Origin: Caenorhabditis elegans
Lineage: Eukaryota; Nematoda; Chromadorea; Rhabditida; Rhabditidae
Direction: 5' to 3'
DNA length: 64,000 nt
Assembly: GCF_000002985.6 (NCBI RefSeq)
Contig: NC_003282.8
Location: 2,728,001 to 2,792,000, forward strand
The position numbers and the translations under genes are program-made. Shown here piece after piece: positions 11,000 through 22,470 of this stretch; the stretch's first letter is position 1, and the number at the start of each line of letters is the position of its first letter. Under the pieces are notes generated by a model that worked only from the letters and a program-made list of their open reading frames with translations, searched no databases and was not told the DNA's origin.

Positions 11000-12140
11000 T
11001 TTTTCTGCCAAGCAGCCTCTAATAAATGCCGAGTGTACAGACTCCGCCCCTTTTTCGCGTTTTTTCGCGTTTTTTTTGGCTTGCGAAAAAATGTCACACT
11101 ACGTTTTCATTCACAACTCCTGAACCGTGTGACTTCATGCTCTAATATTTGAAATCCTACTAGAAATATTTTGCCCCACAGTGGAGCAGAAAACGGCACT
11201 AAGTTCGGAGCAAAATTGAGCCCAGGACGGCTTTCCCCAGTTTGAAAAAATTTTTTGTTGCTCTTTTTACCCCCAAAAAATCATGTTTTAATTGAATTAA
11301 AATTCGGGTTTTGCTCGCTTTCATTTCAAATTCATGTGCAAGATACTACTCAGAGAGACTGATTTTTTGAAAAAAAGTTTGAGTTCATAAGTGCAAACGA
11401 AAAAAAGTTGTGATAAAACAAAAGGCCAAAAAATGACATTTTGCCAAAAACAATTTTTTTTCCGAAAAAGTAGTTTTTCGTCATTATCTCAAGTTCTACT
11501 TCATCTTTTTTGATATTTTTTTTGCTTACCCCACGTAAAAAAGTACGCTGAACACGATTTTCAACTCAAAATTGAGAAAAGTTCTATGAGTCGGCCGAGC
11601 AAGACGAATAAGTGCCAAATTTTGCACACTTTTCCATTTTCGTGAATCTACTTTTTCAATCATAACTCGGTCAGTTTTCAATTTTTCTTAGTTTTCCAAA
11701 AATTGACGTGTAGGTCTCATCAAGACGCATCGAGACATATAAAATTTGTAAAAAGTTCAGTGGGAAAATTTTTCAAGAACAAAATAATTCAAAAATTTAG
11801 TACTGGGGGGAGTGGTTTCCTGGGTCTCCTGAACATTTTATCCACTAAAGTTTTGCGGAATGTATTTTTAATTCATAGTTTTTGATTTTATCTAATGGAA
11901 GATGAAGTTTCGTCGCGTTAGCAATGCTCTGCCAAGAGATATTATTTTTTTTAATTTTCAGGACAAAACTTGTTTTCTTCTATACATCTGTCTGTGTACA
12001 AGATATAGCCATCAACTGTACGTCTCCTTTTCGGGAATTCAATAATCAGTACAATCCTGTAATAAAATTTTAAAAAATTCGTTTTCCCGCTGACATATCA
12101 ATAATAAACGGTTTTCGAACGCCTTTTCTCAAAATGTAAT
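11000..12140. other. Intergenic, no gene seen
   Basis: AT-rich DNA with repeated 'TTTTTCGCG' and 'GCGAAAAA' words near 11050. Nothing coding is supported. Confidence 0.5.
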
Positions 12141-12216
12141 TATTGAAGAAAGCGGAATCGAAAAACGACTCCCTCCAGAAATTTCCCTTCCCTACATCTC
12201 CCTCTCAGGTCTCTCC

Positions 12217-12285
12217 CGCATGGCCGAGTGGTTATTGCGTATGTCTGCGAACATTTTGGTCGTTGGTTCAATTCCACCAACTGAC
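12217..12285 (+). repeat. tRNA-like sequence of a second type
   Basis: GCATGGCCGAGTGGTTATTG looks like a type II (Leu/Ser-like) A box, and CGTTGGTTCAATTCCACCAA supplies a B box with a T-arm that pairs (TTGGT/ACCAA). A convincing acceptor stem is not seen, so this is probably a pseudogene or tRNA-derived repeat. Confidence 0.5.
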
Positions 12286-12489
12286 AAACTTTTTTGTTTT
12301 TTGTGAGTACTCGGGATTCGAATAGAAATACTCAATTTTATACAAAATATGGGTACGTCTCCCCTAATATAAAGCCTCCTCAAACTTCAATCAATCAAAA
12401 CTCAGCTTTAACTGATTCATCGGGTGCGTCTGTTTTTGGTCAAACCGAACTCAAAAAACAAGAAGACTCCCATTGACCTACTGAAATTT

Positions 12490-12600
12490 TCACGAACCCT
12501 CTAACAGGTTCGAGGCGAAGCCGAGAGCCTACGCCCGGCAAGGGGGCTCGCCTTACACCCCCTACAACTGGCGGGCCCGCAGGGCCCGCTAGTCTGAAAT
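12490..12600. repeat. GC-rich dispersed repeat fragment
   Basis: A roughly 110-base GC-rich block (GGTTCGAGGCGAAGCCGAGA, GGCGGGCCCGCAGGGCCCGC) in AT-rich surroundings, with self-complementary GCGGGCCC words. Origin not recognised. Confidence 0.4.
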
Positions 12601-12800
12601 TTAAAAAAAAAACCTCTGACGTAAATTTTCAGATGCAGTTTTTTTATTATTTGAATAACAAAATAATGTTTACCGTGCGTATTGTGATTTTTGAAATAAT
12701 AATAGTTAAATTTTTACATATAACTTAATAGAAAAATCCCCAAACTAGAAATTAACAGCATTTTCGAAGAATTTTGAACCGATTTGATCCAAAAAAAGTG

Positions 12801-12869
12801 TTTTGTGGCGCAGTGGTTAAGAGGCTCGCCTGTGACGCAAAAGACCGGGGTTCGAACCCCAAATGGGGT
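12801..12869 (+). repeat. tRNA-like element
   Basis: A-box-like TGGCGCAGTGGTTAAGAGG and B box GGGTTCGAACCCC, same family layout as 10670-10738 including GCCTGTGACGCA between the boxes. Confidence 0.6.
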
Positions 12870-13103
12870 CAAATTTTTTTTCTTCATCGACGAATCACAG
12901 AAATATCACGCAAGTCTGGCGTTTTTTGGAATTTTCTGAAAAAATGGAAAATTTCGCCAAAAAAGGAATTGAAATTTTAGTTTTTGAGTCCTAACTTGCT
13001 AGAAAACGCTCAAAATTTGAAATTAACTAACTTTTCGAAATCTTCATGAAATTTAGCACTGATTTGACCCCCCATGCGAAATTTTTTTTTCGAAAATTGT
13101 GTG

Positions 13104-13172
13104 CTTTGGTGGCTCAGTGGATAAGAGGCTTGCCGGGGACGCGGACAACCGGGGTTCGATCCCCGGTGGGGT
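13104..13172 (+). repeat. tRNA-like element
   Basis: Third copy of the family: GGTGGCTCAGTGGATAAGAG, then GGGGTTCGATCCCCGG (a strong T-arm-like hairpin), then GTGGGGTAAAAT. The T loop is short by one base compared with a standard tRNA. Confidence 0.6.
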
Positions 13173-14500
13173 AAAATATTTTTGTTCGGTTTGTTTAATA
13201 TAGCAATAAATTCCAAAAAGGTTTGAGATCTTTGATTTATGCTTTTTTTCCAACAAAAAAGTAAAAATAAACAAATCCAGAAAATGTTCCGTGTCCTGTG
13301 CGCAAAAATATTGTTCCAGCCACACGATTGTGACTATTTCTGAAAATAAAAAGAGGCGGAAAACTAGAACTTTCGGCTGTCGTCTGACACAATTGATGTA
13401 AATAATTAGTCGCGTAAATCTGAGAACACGCCCGGATTTTTTCCGATTTTTCAGACCTTTTCGCACAAGTTCCGCCAAACTTCCAGCTGAAATCGTGGGA
13501 ATCCGGCGTGTTACGTGGATTTATTCAGACCAACAAAAAGAGCACATTTTTTCAGACGCGTAAACAATCAATTTGGGAGGCCCTGTTGACCTAAATAATG
13601 ACGGCGGCGTGTGAGTATAAAAGGAGCTGTGATTTTTGAAGAAAATTGTAGTTTTCATTTTTGAAAGCGCTCTAACTTTAAAATAGGTTGAGATAGAAAA
13701 AAGTTGCAAATTTACAAATTATAGGATTTTTTGAGTTCTACAATTTGCTTGTTGATAACTTTTTGATAACTTTTGTGTGTACGAAGATGTGATTGTTTGA
13801 AGTAGACTGACATACTGTATGCACCATTAATTCTTTCACACTACCGCCTGTAGTTTGACAGAGAGGAGAGATATTAAAAATTTGCTAACTACTAAAATGT
13901 AGATAATTTTATGTTCTACAGTTGACAACTTTTTGATAGCTCTTATTTCTGCAACGCTAGAAGCGTTTGAAGTGGACAGGTGAGAACCTGCGTCACCTAT
14001 TTCCACAGGCGAGTGCCTGTATTTTGTCGGAGAGAAGAGGCATAAAAAATTGTCAATTAGCAAACTGTAGGAATTTTGATACTTTAAAACTAGTCCGTTG
14101 AGAATTTTCCAGTAACTTTTGTATTAGCTGGAATAAAACCGGGTTACCCCCCACTGCTGAAAAACTCTAAAACTATCCGAGACATCAAAAACCAATTTTA
14201 CGTATCTTTTGACCCGTATAATCCGATTCTGACCCGAAGTGTTAATAAAAAAATCATTAGAAAAAAAACATCTAAATAGTTCTAAGAATCTTAATGAAGT
14301 AAGGGATCACCCCTTATGTGGTCACGAGAAGTCCCCCCACTCAATCCGTTCGTGATCTTCCATGAGTGATCTCTTATTTTTGAACATTTAGTGACCAAGC
14401 TGCTCATCGCACAATTTTCTTTTATCTCTTTCCACTTTTTTCAGTTCATTATTTAATCTACTGTCACATGAGGAATGGTGGACTTTGGTTGATTTTGTAT
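13173..14500. other. Intergenic, hairpin-rich, no gene seen
   Basis: Contains several TTGCTAACTACTAAAATGTAG / CTACAGTTGACAACTTTTTG pairs (13690-14110), the same hairpin vocabulary as elsewhere. Short frames have no splice context. Confidence 0.5.
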
Positions 14501-14514
14501 GACCCGGAGAGGAG

Positions 14515-14765
14515 ATATTAAAAATTTGTTTACACACAAATTATAGAGCTTTAAATTTCCTATATTTTGTTAATTGGAAACTTTTTTCCAGCTATCTTTT
14601 CCGCGGAGTTACAGGGGTTTGAAATTCGTAGAGAGAAATAGTGTAGGGGGAGAGGAGACGCAGGCAGCGCGCGCCCTCTGCGTCTCTCCTCCTCCCATCG
14701 TGTCTCACCGCGAAAATTTAAAACCACTATAACTCTTTTGTGAAAAGAGATATAAAACAATTTTT
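14515..14765. mobile_element. Palindromic GAGACGCAG hairpin element, copy 1
   Basis: Outer arms ATTTTGTTAATTGGAAACTT and AAGAGATATAAAACAATTTT flank a central GC-rich hairpin GGAGACGCAGGCAGCGCGCG / CCTCTGCGTCTCTCC. A near copy lies at 17615-17900 inside the receptor gene. Confidence 0.75.
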
Positions 14766-15006
14766 AACTGCAAAAATATGGTAAAAAATACGTAGAATAT
14801 TTTGCCCGTTCACAAATTTCCGATATCTCCCACCTAAACTAATAAAATCCGTTTCCACGTGTTAGCTAGTCGACCAACGACCACAAAATCGTGTACAAAA
14901 TCAAATAGAGTCTTACCCTCTGGATTATCTGTCTTATCACCTCATCCGCTAGCTAAGAAATATGTTTGTTATCAACAAAAAAGTATTTAAATTAGTTTTC
15001 AGGAAA

Positions 15007-18000
15007 ATGTTGACCAACATGCTACTTCACGCCGATCACCACTTTTATTCGTCGTCGCAATTCGCGAGCTACTACCAGTACTCGCAAAGTTCACAGTTCT
15101 TCGAGCAAATGCTTCGTGAGAGCTCCGAGATACGGGCTCCGAGCAGTGGCGAGTCGAGGATACCGGTTGTCGGACGTTTAAAGATGGTGAGTCATTCGTT
15201 TGTTTTAAAGCCGCAAAGAGTAACTAAAGTGTGGAGTGCTCTAGTCTTCAAAAGCCTGTAGCTTTGCGGAGAAAAGAGCTATAGAAAAGTTGTTAATTAA
15301 CAAATTGTAGAAAAATTTACAAGCTACAATATTGTAGTTGACAACTTTTTGATAGCTTTTTTGCTAGCTGAGATATTAGCGATTTTGCAAGATAGGGGCA
15401 ACAACTTTGACAAAATTTTGTATAGCTTTATATAACTCTACTTGGAGCAGAATTATCAAAAAATTGTCAACTGAAAAAATGTAGAGAAATTTCGGCTCTA
15501 CAATTAGTTAGTTGACAATTTCCATTTATCTTTTCACCTTCACTCCCAAAAGCTAAATCTTTCAGCCCCCTCCTCCACCGAAACTCAAGCATTGCGAGGT
15601 GTGTGGCAACGCTGGTGCCACGTCACACTACGGTGGTACGGTATGTGGTGGATGCAAGATTTTCTTCTCACGGACAGTGCAAAGCAGAAAAGGATTCGTC
15701 TGCGAGCGGGGCGGTCAGTGCCCGATGAACGCTGGGAAGAGGGCAAAGTGCCGGGCGTGCAGGTTTCAGCTGTGTTTGAAGGCTCGTATGAGTCCGGAAG
15801 GTAGGGATTTGCAACAAATTGTCTAATAGAGTTATGAGAGTTGTAAAGTAAAAGAGGGAGACACAGTGGAAGAGGGAGAGACGTAGATAGCGCGTGCTGT
15901 CTGCGTCTCTCTTTCGCCTGCACTCTTTAGCTCCACTAATTTCAAACCCTTGTAACTTTGCGGGGAAGATAGCTAGAAAAAAGTTTTCACCTAAAGTTTT
16001 GTAGAAAATCAAACATTCTACATTTCAGCAGTAAACAATTTTTGTCTATCTAGCCTTGATGCAAAGTTATAGACTCAAAAAATTGGCAGAACGGAGCAGA
16101 TAGGCTCTTGCTTCACTGCGTCTAGCCCACCCGTTCTACGTAAATTTTACGGTAATTCTGCAATTTTTTTTTATTTCAGAAGTCGGACGTCTCCGAGACA
16201 TGCGGATGGGTGATTATCTGCCGATTGTGAAGAAGGAAGGATGTGTGGTGGGATATTTCGACGAGAGCTCTCAGCCATCGGTGAGTTAAAATTCTGAGTG
16301 ATATCTGAAAAACTGGGAGAAGTAGCAACAAATTATCAACTATCAAGTTGCAAAAAATTGAAAGCGCTATATTTTGTTACTTTGTTGATAACTTTTTTCT
16401 AGCTATCACTTCAACGGAGTTAGAAAGGCTAAAGGTGGAGTAGCGCCAGTGGGAAAATTGCTTTAAAACATGTATTGAATTACCGCCAATAGTTCGATGT
16501 TCGATGGAGCGCGCTTGCATTATTTTAACTTTTATTCATCAAGCTTTCTTATTTTTGATTGATTTTCCATGTTTTTTTTTGAGTAATTTTACTGGAAATT
16601 TAATAAAAAAATTCAAGATAAATGTAGATTGTTCACTAAAAATAATTGAAAACAAAGAAAGAACGTTTTCCAACGAAGTTGAGCCTGAAATAATCTATTT
16701 CACAGATTTAGGCTTTAGCGCCCGCTTTTTAATAAACCATTTACATTTTTCTTGAATTTTTCATTAAATTTCCAGTAAAATTACTCAAAAACATGGAAAA
16801 TCAATCAAAAATAAGAAAAGTTGATAAATAAAAGTTGAAATAATGCAAGCGCGCTCCTTCGAACCTTAATGCGTACTTGGTGCATTTTATTTGACGCGCG
16901 ATATCTCTTAGCGAAAACTACAGTAAGTACTCAAATAACAATATAGATATTTAAGCTCTTACTGTAGTTTTCGCTAAGAGATATCGCGCGTCAAATAAAA
17001 TGCTCCAAGTACGCATTCTCATGATTTATTGTTCCCGTAATAATTCAAATAGGAAATTGATGCAATTCGAGATTTTTTCAATTTTCAAAAAATCATATAA
17101 AATTTAGAAAATTTTTTTACTATGATATTCGGTTATTGTGGTACCATAGGCATGCGCTACTCCACCTTAAAAAGTTCCAAACGGATTTTGACTATTTTTG
17201 GTTAACGCCTATAACTTCTCAGTGGTCTTATTTAGCAAAAAGTTACCAACTAACAATTTGTAGATCATCCCAATCCCTACAATTTGTTAGTTAACAATTT
17301 CCCTCTATCTCTTCTAATTTCCAAGTTTCAGACGTCCATAGAAGACTGCACCAGCCAAGTGCACTCCTTCATTGATACCTTCAAATACAAAGAGGATGAG
17401 ATGTCAGTTGTGAATATTTTTGTAAACTTGGAACGGTAGGCTATTGAAAATTTTGAGAAAAGTACCAGAAAATGTTCGTTCAGATCTTGCGAAAACAATG
17501 CAGCATTATGCTACCGGGACGATTTCCCCAAAACGTTCAATGCATCGATTGATTTGCAAAGCGCTATGGAGTTTCCTTTGCCAATTTGTGAGCGGATACC
17601 TGTGAGTGATTTCATTTTAGTGACAAATTATAGATCTCAAAATTTCCTATATTTTGTTAATTGGAAACTTTTTCCAGCTATCTTTTCCGCGGAGTTGCAG
17701 GGGTTTGAAATTCGTAGAGTGAAATAGTGTAGGGGGAGGGGAGACGCAGATAGCGCGTGCCCTCTGAGTCTCTCCCCCTCCCACAGTGTCTCTCCTCCCA
17801 CACCTTAAAAACCCTCATAACTCGGTTAGGAAAAGAGCTATCTAAAAATTTCCAGTTAACAAAATATTGTAAAATTTATGAACAATATTTTGTTAGTTGA
17901 CAGCTTTTCTGTAACTTCACCGAAAACCGAGTTGCAGATGGATTTCCTCCGAAAACTGTTCCTTCGAGACCCGAAAGAAAATTTCAAGTTGTTCTGGTGC

Positions 18001-19377
18001 AGGAGTGTGCTACATTTTCTTCAGTGGTGCTCCGCTATAGAAGATTTGAATTATTTCTCACGGCAGGAGAGGGTAAGATTCGAAAATTTCAAAAACTCTG
18101 ATGAAAAATCATTAATTTTAGACAATGCTAATCGCTGAAAATTTTGTTTCCATCGGCTGCCTGATCAATTTCTACGGATTTTTAAAAATTCAAAGAGAAG
18201 AGTTTGAAAATTGTCCAGAAGACGGCCAAATCCCGGCTCCGTGCTCCGCAGAATGGTTTCAAGAACTTTCAGGGTTAGTGCTCGTAAATCTACACAAGCC
18301 TCCGTAAATCCACACAAAATTTTTCCAGACTGTCATTTGAAGCTCAAACTGCCGTGCATCGCGCAATTTCCGAGATTATGGAGCCCATGGACTCGTTGGA
18401 CGTCAGTATAGAGGAGCTTGTGCTCATGAAGTTCATAATGATGTTCAGTGGTAAGTTAGATGCCCGTAAATCTACAATAGACTCCGTAAATCCACACTGA
18501 TATTTACAGAACCTTCAACCCAAACGTCCGGTGACATCTACCGTATTCGCAGTTATCGATTAAAGTACTGCGAGCTGCTCCAAAAATATATAAAGACTCA
18601 GATACCCGACCCGGAAAGGCGGATTGCTCGAATCGGCGAGCTGCTGAAGATTGTGGAAGCTGTGAAGGTGGGAGCCCGTAACATAAATCATGAATATCTA
18701 CATAGAATCCGTGTAAATTTACAAAAAAAACCTCGTAAATCTACACAGAAGAATCGTAAATCTACATAAGATCCTCGTAAATCTACATTGAAACGCTGTA
18801 AATCTACACAACAGGGCTGTATAACTACAAAAAATCCTCGTAAATCTACAAAGCCTCTCGTAATTCTACACTAGAGCCCATTAATTCGCGTAGACATTTG
18901 TAATTCTACTCAGAGAGACTCCCGTAAATCCACACCAACCCTCGTAAATCTACACATACTCCGTAAATATACACATACTCCGTAAATATACACATACTCC
19001 GTAAATCTACACATACTCCGTAAATCTACACATACTCCGTAAATATACACATACTCCGTAAATATACACAGACTCTTGTAAATCCACATCGATCTTCGTA
19101 AATCTTCACCCGTAAACCTAGAAAAGCTCCCTTTTTCGCGCGCTTTGCAAATACGCTCCAATGATAAAATTTTGAAAATTTCCAGACCACCTCGCAATAT
19201 TTTGACAAATGGATGACAATGTTTTTCGCATCGAACACGTGTCAAATGAATGACGTATTGGTCTACGATTTCCACGTCAGAATGTGGAGTGACGTCATCC
19301 CAACCTCCACGTCATCATCATCATCATCGATATTTGCCACGTCATCAACCTTGCAAAAAATTAAAAAGGAATATTGA
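15007..19377 (+). CDS. Nuclear hormone receptor, 10 exons, 498 aa
   Basis: Exons 15007-15186, 15566-15800, 16180-16280, 17332-17435, 17484-17601, 17938-18072, 18122-18273, 18329-18450, 18510-18667 and 19186-19377 keep phase throughout. Residues 1-60 are a Ser/Gln/Tyr-rich N-terminus. Residues 70-132 form a C4 zinc-finger DNA-binding domain: Cys 70, 73, 87, 90 (finger 1) and 106, 112, 122, 125 (finger 2), with P-box region CGGCKIFFSRT and the hallmark KCRACRFQLCLK. The rest is a divergent ligand-binding domain; the FKLFWCRSVLHFLQWC helix fits its core. It should act as a nuclear transcription factor of the expanded nematode NHR family; ligand unknown. TTTTCAG ends at 15002, four bases before the ATG, a likely SL trans-splice site, which is why I prefer this start to the in-frame ATG at 14962. 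The exon 6 acceptor (GAGTTGCAG) is weak. Introns 2, 3 and 5 hold transposon-like palindromes; intron 9 holds a minisatellite. AATAAA at 19458. Confidence 0.92.
15815..16030. mobile_element. Palindromic GAGACGCAG hairpin element, copy 2 (receptor intron 2)
   Basis: Central AGAGACGTAGATAGCGCGTG / CTGTCTGCGTCTCTC hairpin with GCTAGAAAAAAGTTTTCACC on the right, in receptor intron 2 (15801-16179). Confidence 0.7.
16432..17167. mobile_element. Palindromic element in receptor intron 3 with a nested palindrome
   Basis: Outer ends are AAGGTGGAGTAGCGC at the left and its inverse GCGCTACTCCACCTT at the right. Inside, 16497-16865 is itself palindromic (GGAGCGCGCTTGCATTATTT against AAATAATGCAAGCGCGCTCC). 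A second independent palindrome at 16870-17015 has arms of about 57 bases (TGCGTACTTGGTGCATTTTA against its near-exact inverse). No reading frame for a transposase is present, so it is a non-autonomous fold-back composite. Confidence 0.8.
17615..17900. mobile_element. Palindromic GAGACGCAG hairpin element, copy 3 (receptor intron 5)
   Basis: Almost the same wording as copy 1 at 14515: GTTAATTGGAAACTTTTTCC, CGGAGTTGCAGGGGTTTGAA, GGGGAGACGCAGATAGCGCG, and a GTTAACAAAATATTG right arm. Its right edge lies next to the weak exon 6 acceptor, so it may have displaced the original one. Confidence 0.75.
18680..19120. repeat. Minisatellite of (C)CGTAAATCTACACATACT units in receptor intron 9
   Basis: From about 18940 to 19080 there are seven or eight near-exact 19-bp units CCGTAAATATACACATACT. 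Looser copies of CGTAAATCTACA extend back to 18680 and into introns 7 and 8. Units differ mostly at one base (CTACA/ATACA). Confidence 0.9.
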
Positions 19378-19457
19378 GGGATTTTTTTGTGATAATTTTG
19401 GAAATTTTTATCTGATTATTTATTTTTAAATTGATTTTATGTAAGCATACAGACGAT

Positions 19458-19463
19458 AATAAA
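19458..19463 (+). terminator. Polyadenylation signal of the nuclear receptor gene
   Basis: AATAAA about 80 bases after the receptor stop codon, followed by a T-rich tract. Confidence 0.7.
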
Positions 19464-19510
19464 TTATTTTTACACCTTTAGAAATAATCAATAACCAGAA
19501 AAAAAGAAAG

Positions 19511-19581
19511 AAACCACAATGTGGACTCGAACCCTGGTCTTGTGATTGCCAGCCATCCGTGTTATCCACTACACCAAAAGT
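19511..19581 (-). repeat. tRNA-like sequence, minus strand
   Basis: On the minus strand it reads TTTTGGTGTAGTGGATAACA (A-box-like), then AGGGTTCGAGTCCACA (B box GGTTCGAGTCC). Length and box spacing fit a tRNA, but T-stem pairing is poor, so a pseudogene or tRNA-derived repeat is more likely. Confidence 0.5.
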
Positions 19582-19979
19582 TCAAACTTCGATGTGGGTG
19601 TCAAATTGATCGGAATTGCATGAAAAATCCGAGTTTCTTAATTTTCCGGCAGTTTTCTTTGAGTTTTCACCTAATTTTTTCATCTCTGGCACCTAAAAAT
19701 AGCCTAAAGGCATAGGGAAAAGCCGAAAAATTCCCATTTTCTTTCATTTTCTCGGCGTCTCGTCGTTTTATCCGGATTCCCTTATCCATTCACACTTCAA
19801 ACTTTTTTGTGTCGCCCTTTTTTTCGCATTTTATTTCACTTTCTTCTTCGCCACGCAGGCCCTTTTTGGGGATGCTCCACGGCATCTTTTCTGTGTGTAA
19901 GAGAAGCCAGTGATGACGTCATCAATAGATTATAGTGACGTAGATTTTTTTGCAGAATGTTTTTGAAAGTTTGTTGTAA

Positions 19980-20220
19980 CTGGCGTCATGTAGATTTACG
20001 AGCGGTTTTTTGTTGCTTTTTTTGAGTTCCTTGGTGTAGATTTACGGACCTTAATTTAGATTTACAATATTTGGATTTGCGTAATGTTTTGTAGATTTAC
20101 AGGACTTTTACACTAAGTTTTTTTTTAATAGTGTGTAGATTTACTGGCATTTTTTGTATCTCACCGTGTAAATTTACGGAGCTGGTCCCGATTTACGCAA
20201 GTTTTGTGTAGATTTACAAG
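19980..20220. repeat. Dispersed GTAGATTTACGG motifs, opposite orientation to the receptor minisatellite
   Basis: At least seven copies of GTAGATTTAC or GTAAATTTACG variants, the reverse complement of the intron 7-9 motif. The region is otherwise T-rich and non-coding. Confidence 0.7.
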
Positions 20221-22044
20221 ATTTTTTCCATCAATTTTTGCTAAGAAATCAAAAAAAAAACTGGAGATAATTAATATTTTGTGCAATTTGAGACTCTCTG
20301 AGCAGCTGCTCTTCTTTTTTTTTTTTTTAGCAAAACACGTTTTTTGTGCAAAAAAGTTGCTCCGCCGCGAAGCCCCAAATGTGTGAAGTTTTTGCAATTC
20401 CCAGTAGGTTTTTACTACACGTTTTATGTTCTATCTAATTTCTTTTCAGTAGCAAATGGAATTTTTTTTTGTTAGTCTTTTGGAAATTTTCGGAAAAATT
20501 TTGTTGAGTTTCTTAAAAGTGTTTTTCTTTTTGTTTTGGGTAAAACTTTCAGAATTTCTAATTAATCCTGAGCAGAGTTATACTGAAAGTTTTGCAAAAC
20601 ATTCAAATAACGGAGTTTTCTGAAACTATAAAAATCCACAATTATTTCCAAAAAAAAGTTTTCTTGAAAAATTAAAATTTTTTGAAACTGCTAACCTACT
20701 ATTAAAAATGATTAACCATAGCTTTGTTAACAACTCCAAAAAATTTCGAAGCGATCAGACCGTTTTGAACAAGGTTAGAAGCCTTCAAAGTTTAGAAGGT
20801 GCGGCGCGGTCGCGTCGCGGTCGGCCCTCAGACTTTGAGTGGGCGTATCTCAGCTCTCATTGGTCGTGGGATGTTGAAACTTTTTGGTTTTTTTGTAAAA
20901 TTGAACCAATTTTTGGTAAATTAAACAGTGCATATTTCCATTCTATTTTGGATGATCATCAATGAATTAATCTAAATACGTAATAACTCTGTGAATACCG
21001 TCAAATAACTATACAACGTGCGTAAATGATGACGCAAGCCATGTGTTTGTTATCGGTGTGGGGTACAGAGGCTTATTTATTCGTCGTCGCCTGATAATGA
21101 ATTAGCCTGAAAACTTTTGTGTTTATTCATTTTTTCGCGCTAAAATTAGAAACTAAATTATTTCTACGAAAAAAAAAACGAGATTCAAAAAAAATTGAAA
21201 CAATATACTTATTTTGAAAATTTCCAGTTGCTTATATTTCAAACACTTCGAAAATATAGTGCAGCCGCGACGCGGCAGCGTCGCGAGGTCGAAACTTTAG
21301 AAGTGTTAAAAAATATATTTAAAAATTACGTAAACTGGCTAAGATTTAAAATAAATTCTGTTTTTGTTTTCAGAATTTACTTTTAAAAATTTCAACGCAG
21401 ATTGCCAACGGGGAGCTGACTATGAGATACAGGTTCTTTTATAACAATTATTTTTAGTTTCATGTTTCAAAAAATGTATTGTTTCTATTTTTGAAACCTC
21501 TACAAAAAGTTCAAAAATCTGATCTTGATCTCAAGGTTTTTTTCTAGATTTTATCTATATAAGCACATCTATTTTCCCCAAAAATAGACAACACCTTGAA
21601 AATGTTCTCTTTTTTCACCATTTCTGACGAATTTTAATTGTAAGCAAAGTTTTCAATACAATTGTATTACTAGGAAAAAAGTTACAGTACTCCAAAGGCA
21701 GCTCGCGTTGCGAATGCGTCGCGGTCACGTCTCGGTCGACCTCAAAGTAGTCCAATTCAGCTAAATGTTTATTTGTGAATTTTTAAAAAAAAAGTGGCGT
21801 GTGCGCACGAGGAAAAGGAAAACCTTACATAAAAATATTTACTCAATTGAGGACCCAGACTCATATGAATAAAAACTTGAGCTCACGCAGTCACATGATT
21901 TTTTTGTGACCAATATAAATAGGTATTCATCTGTGATGACTGAAGATAATTTGTATAACATTTTTAAAAAAATTTTTTTGGCAATTTTGTTTTTGAATTT
22001 TTAGTTTATAATGTGAACTGAAACATTTGAAATTCAGTCATAAA
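20221..22044. other. Intergenic, no gene seen; CG-rich motif copies
   Basis: AT-rich with CG-rich blocks at about 20797 (GCGCGGTCGCGTCGCGGTCG), 21261 (CCGCGACGCGGCAGCGTCGC) and 21700 (GAATGCGTCGCGGTCACGTC). No coding sequence is supported. Confidence 0.5.
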
Positions 22045-22470
22045 CATTGATAAAACATTTCAGCGGTTTTTGCATTCCCCTACGCGGAGTTATGTGCGTT
22101 TTAAATAATTTGTGCGAGAGGAGAGAGACGCAGGTGTTGAGAGTGCGCGCGCTGTCTGCGTCTGCTCTTCCCTTACTCTCCTACCTGGTCACCTTCAAAC
22201 CTTTGTACGGGGAAAATCACGGAATTCTGGCTTCCCTCATAAATCGAAATGGCAGAGTTTGCCGAACTAGGCCATTTTGGGTCGGAGAGATACTGTGAAG
22301 ATTTACGGCGCGTTGCGTGTCGCGTCGCGGCACATTTTTAGTTGTAACACTAAATGCCATTGTCCGTGTGGAGTACACGAGACTTTTCCACGCGTTGTCC
22401 GGCAGGCGATTGTGATTGGAGCGCGAAAATTCAATGAGGAAGGCCAGAACCCCGTGTTTTTGAATTTGTG
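22045..22470. repeat. Long dispersed repeat, copy A (inverted copy at 28840-29330)
   Basis: Contains the GAGACGCAG hairpin (22120-22180), a TTCAAACCTTTGTACGGGGA block, AATGGCAGAGTTTGCCGAAC, the CG-rich motif and GGAGTACACGAGACTTTTCC. All of these reappear in inverse order and orientation in 28870-29250. Confidence 0.85.

Noticed and set aside
10670..13172. Functional tRNA genes
   Set aside because: A and B boxes are present, but T-loop length and acceptor-stem pairing are not those of a working tRNA.
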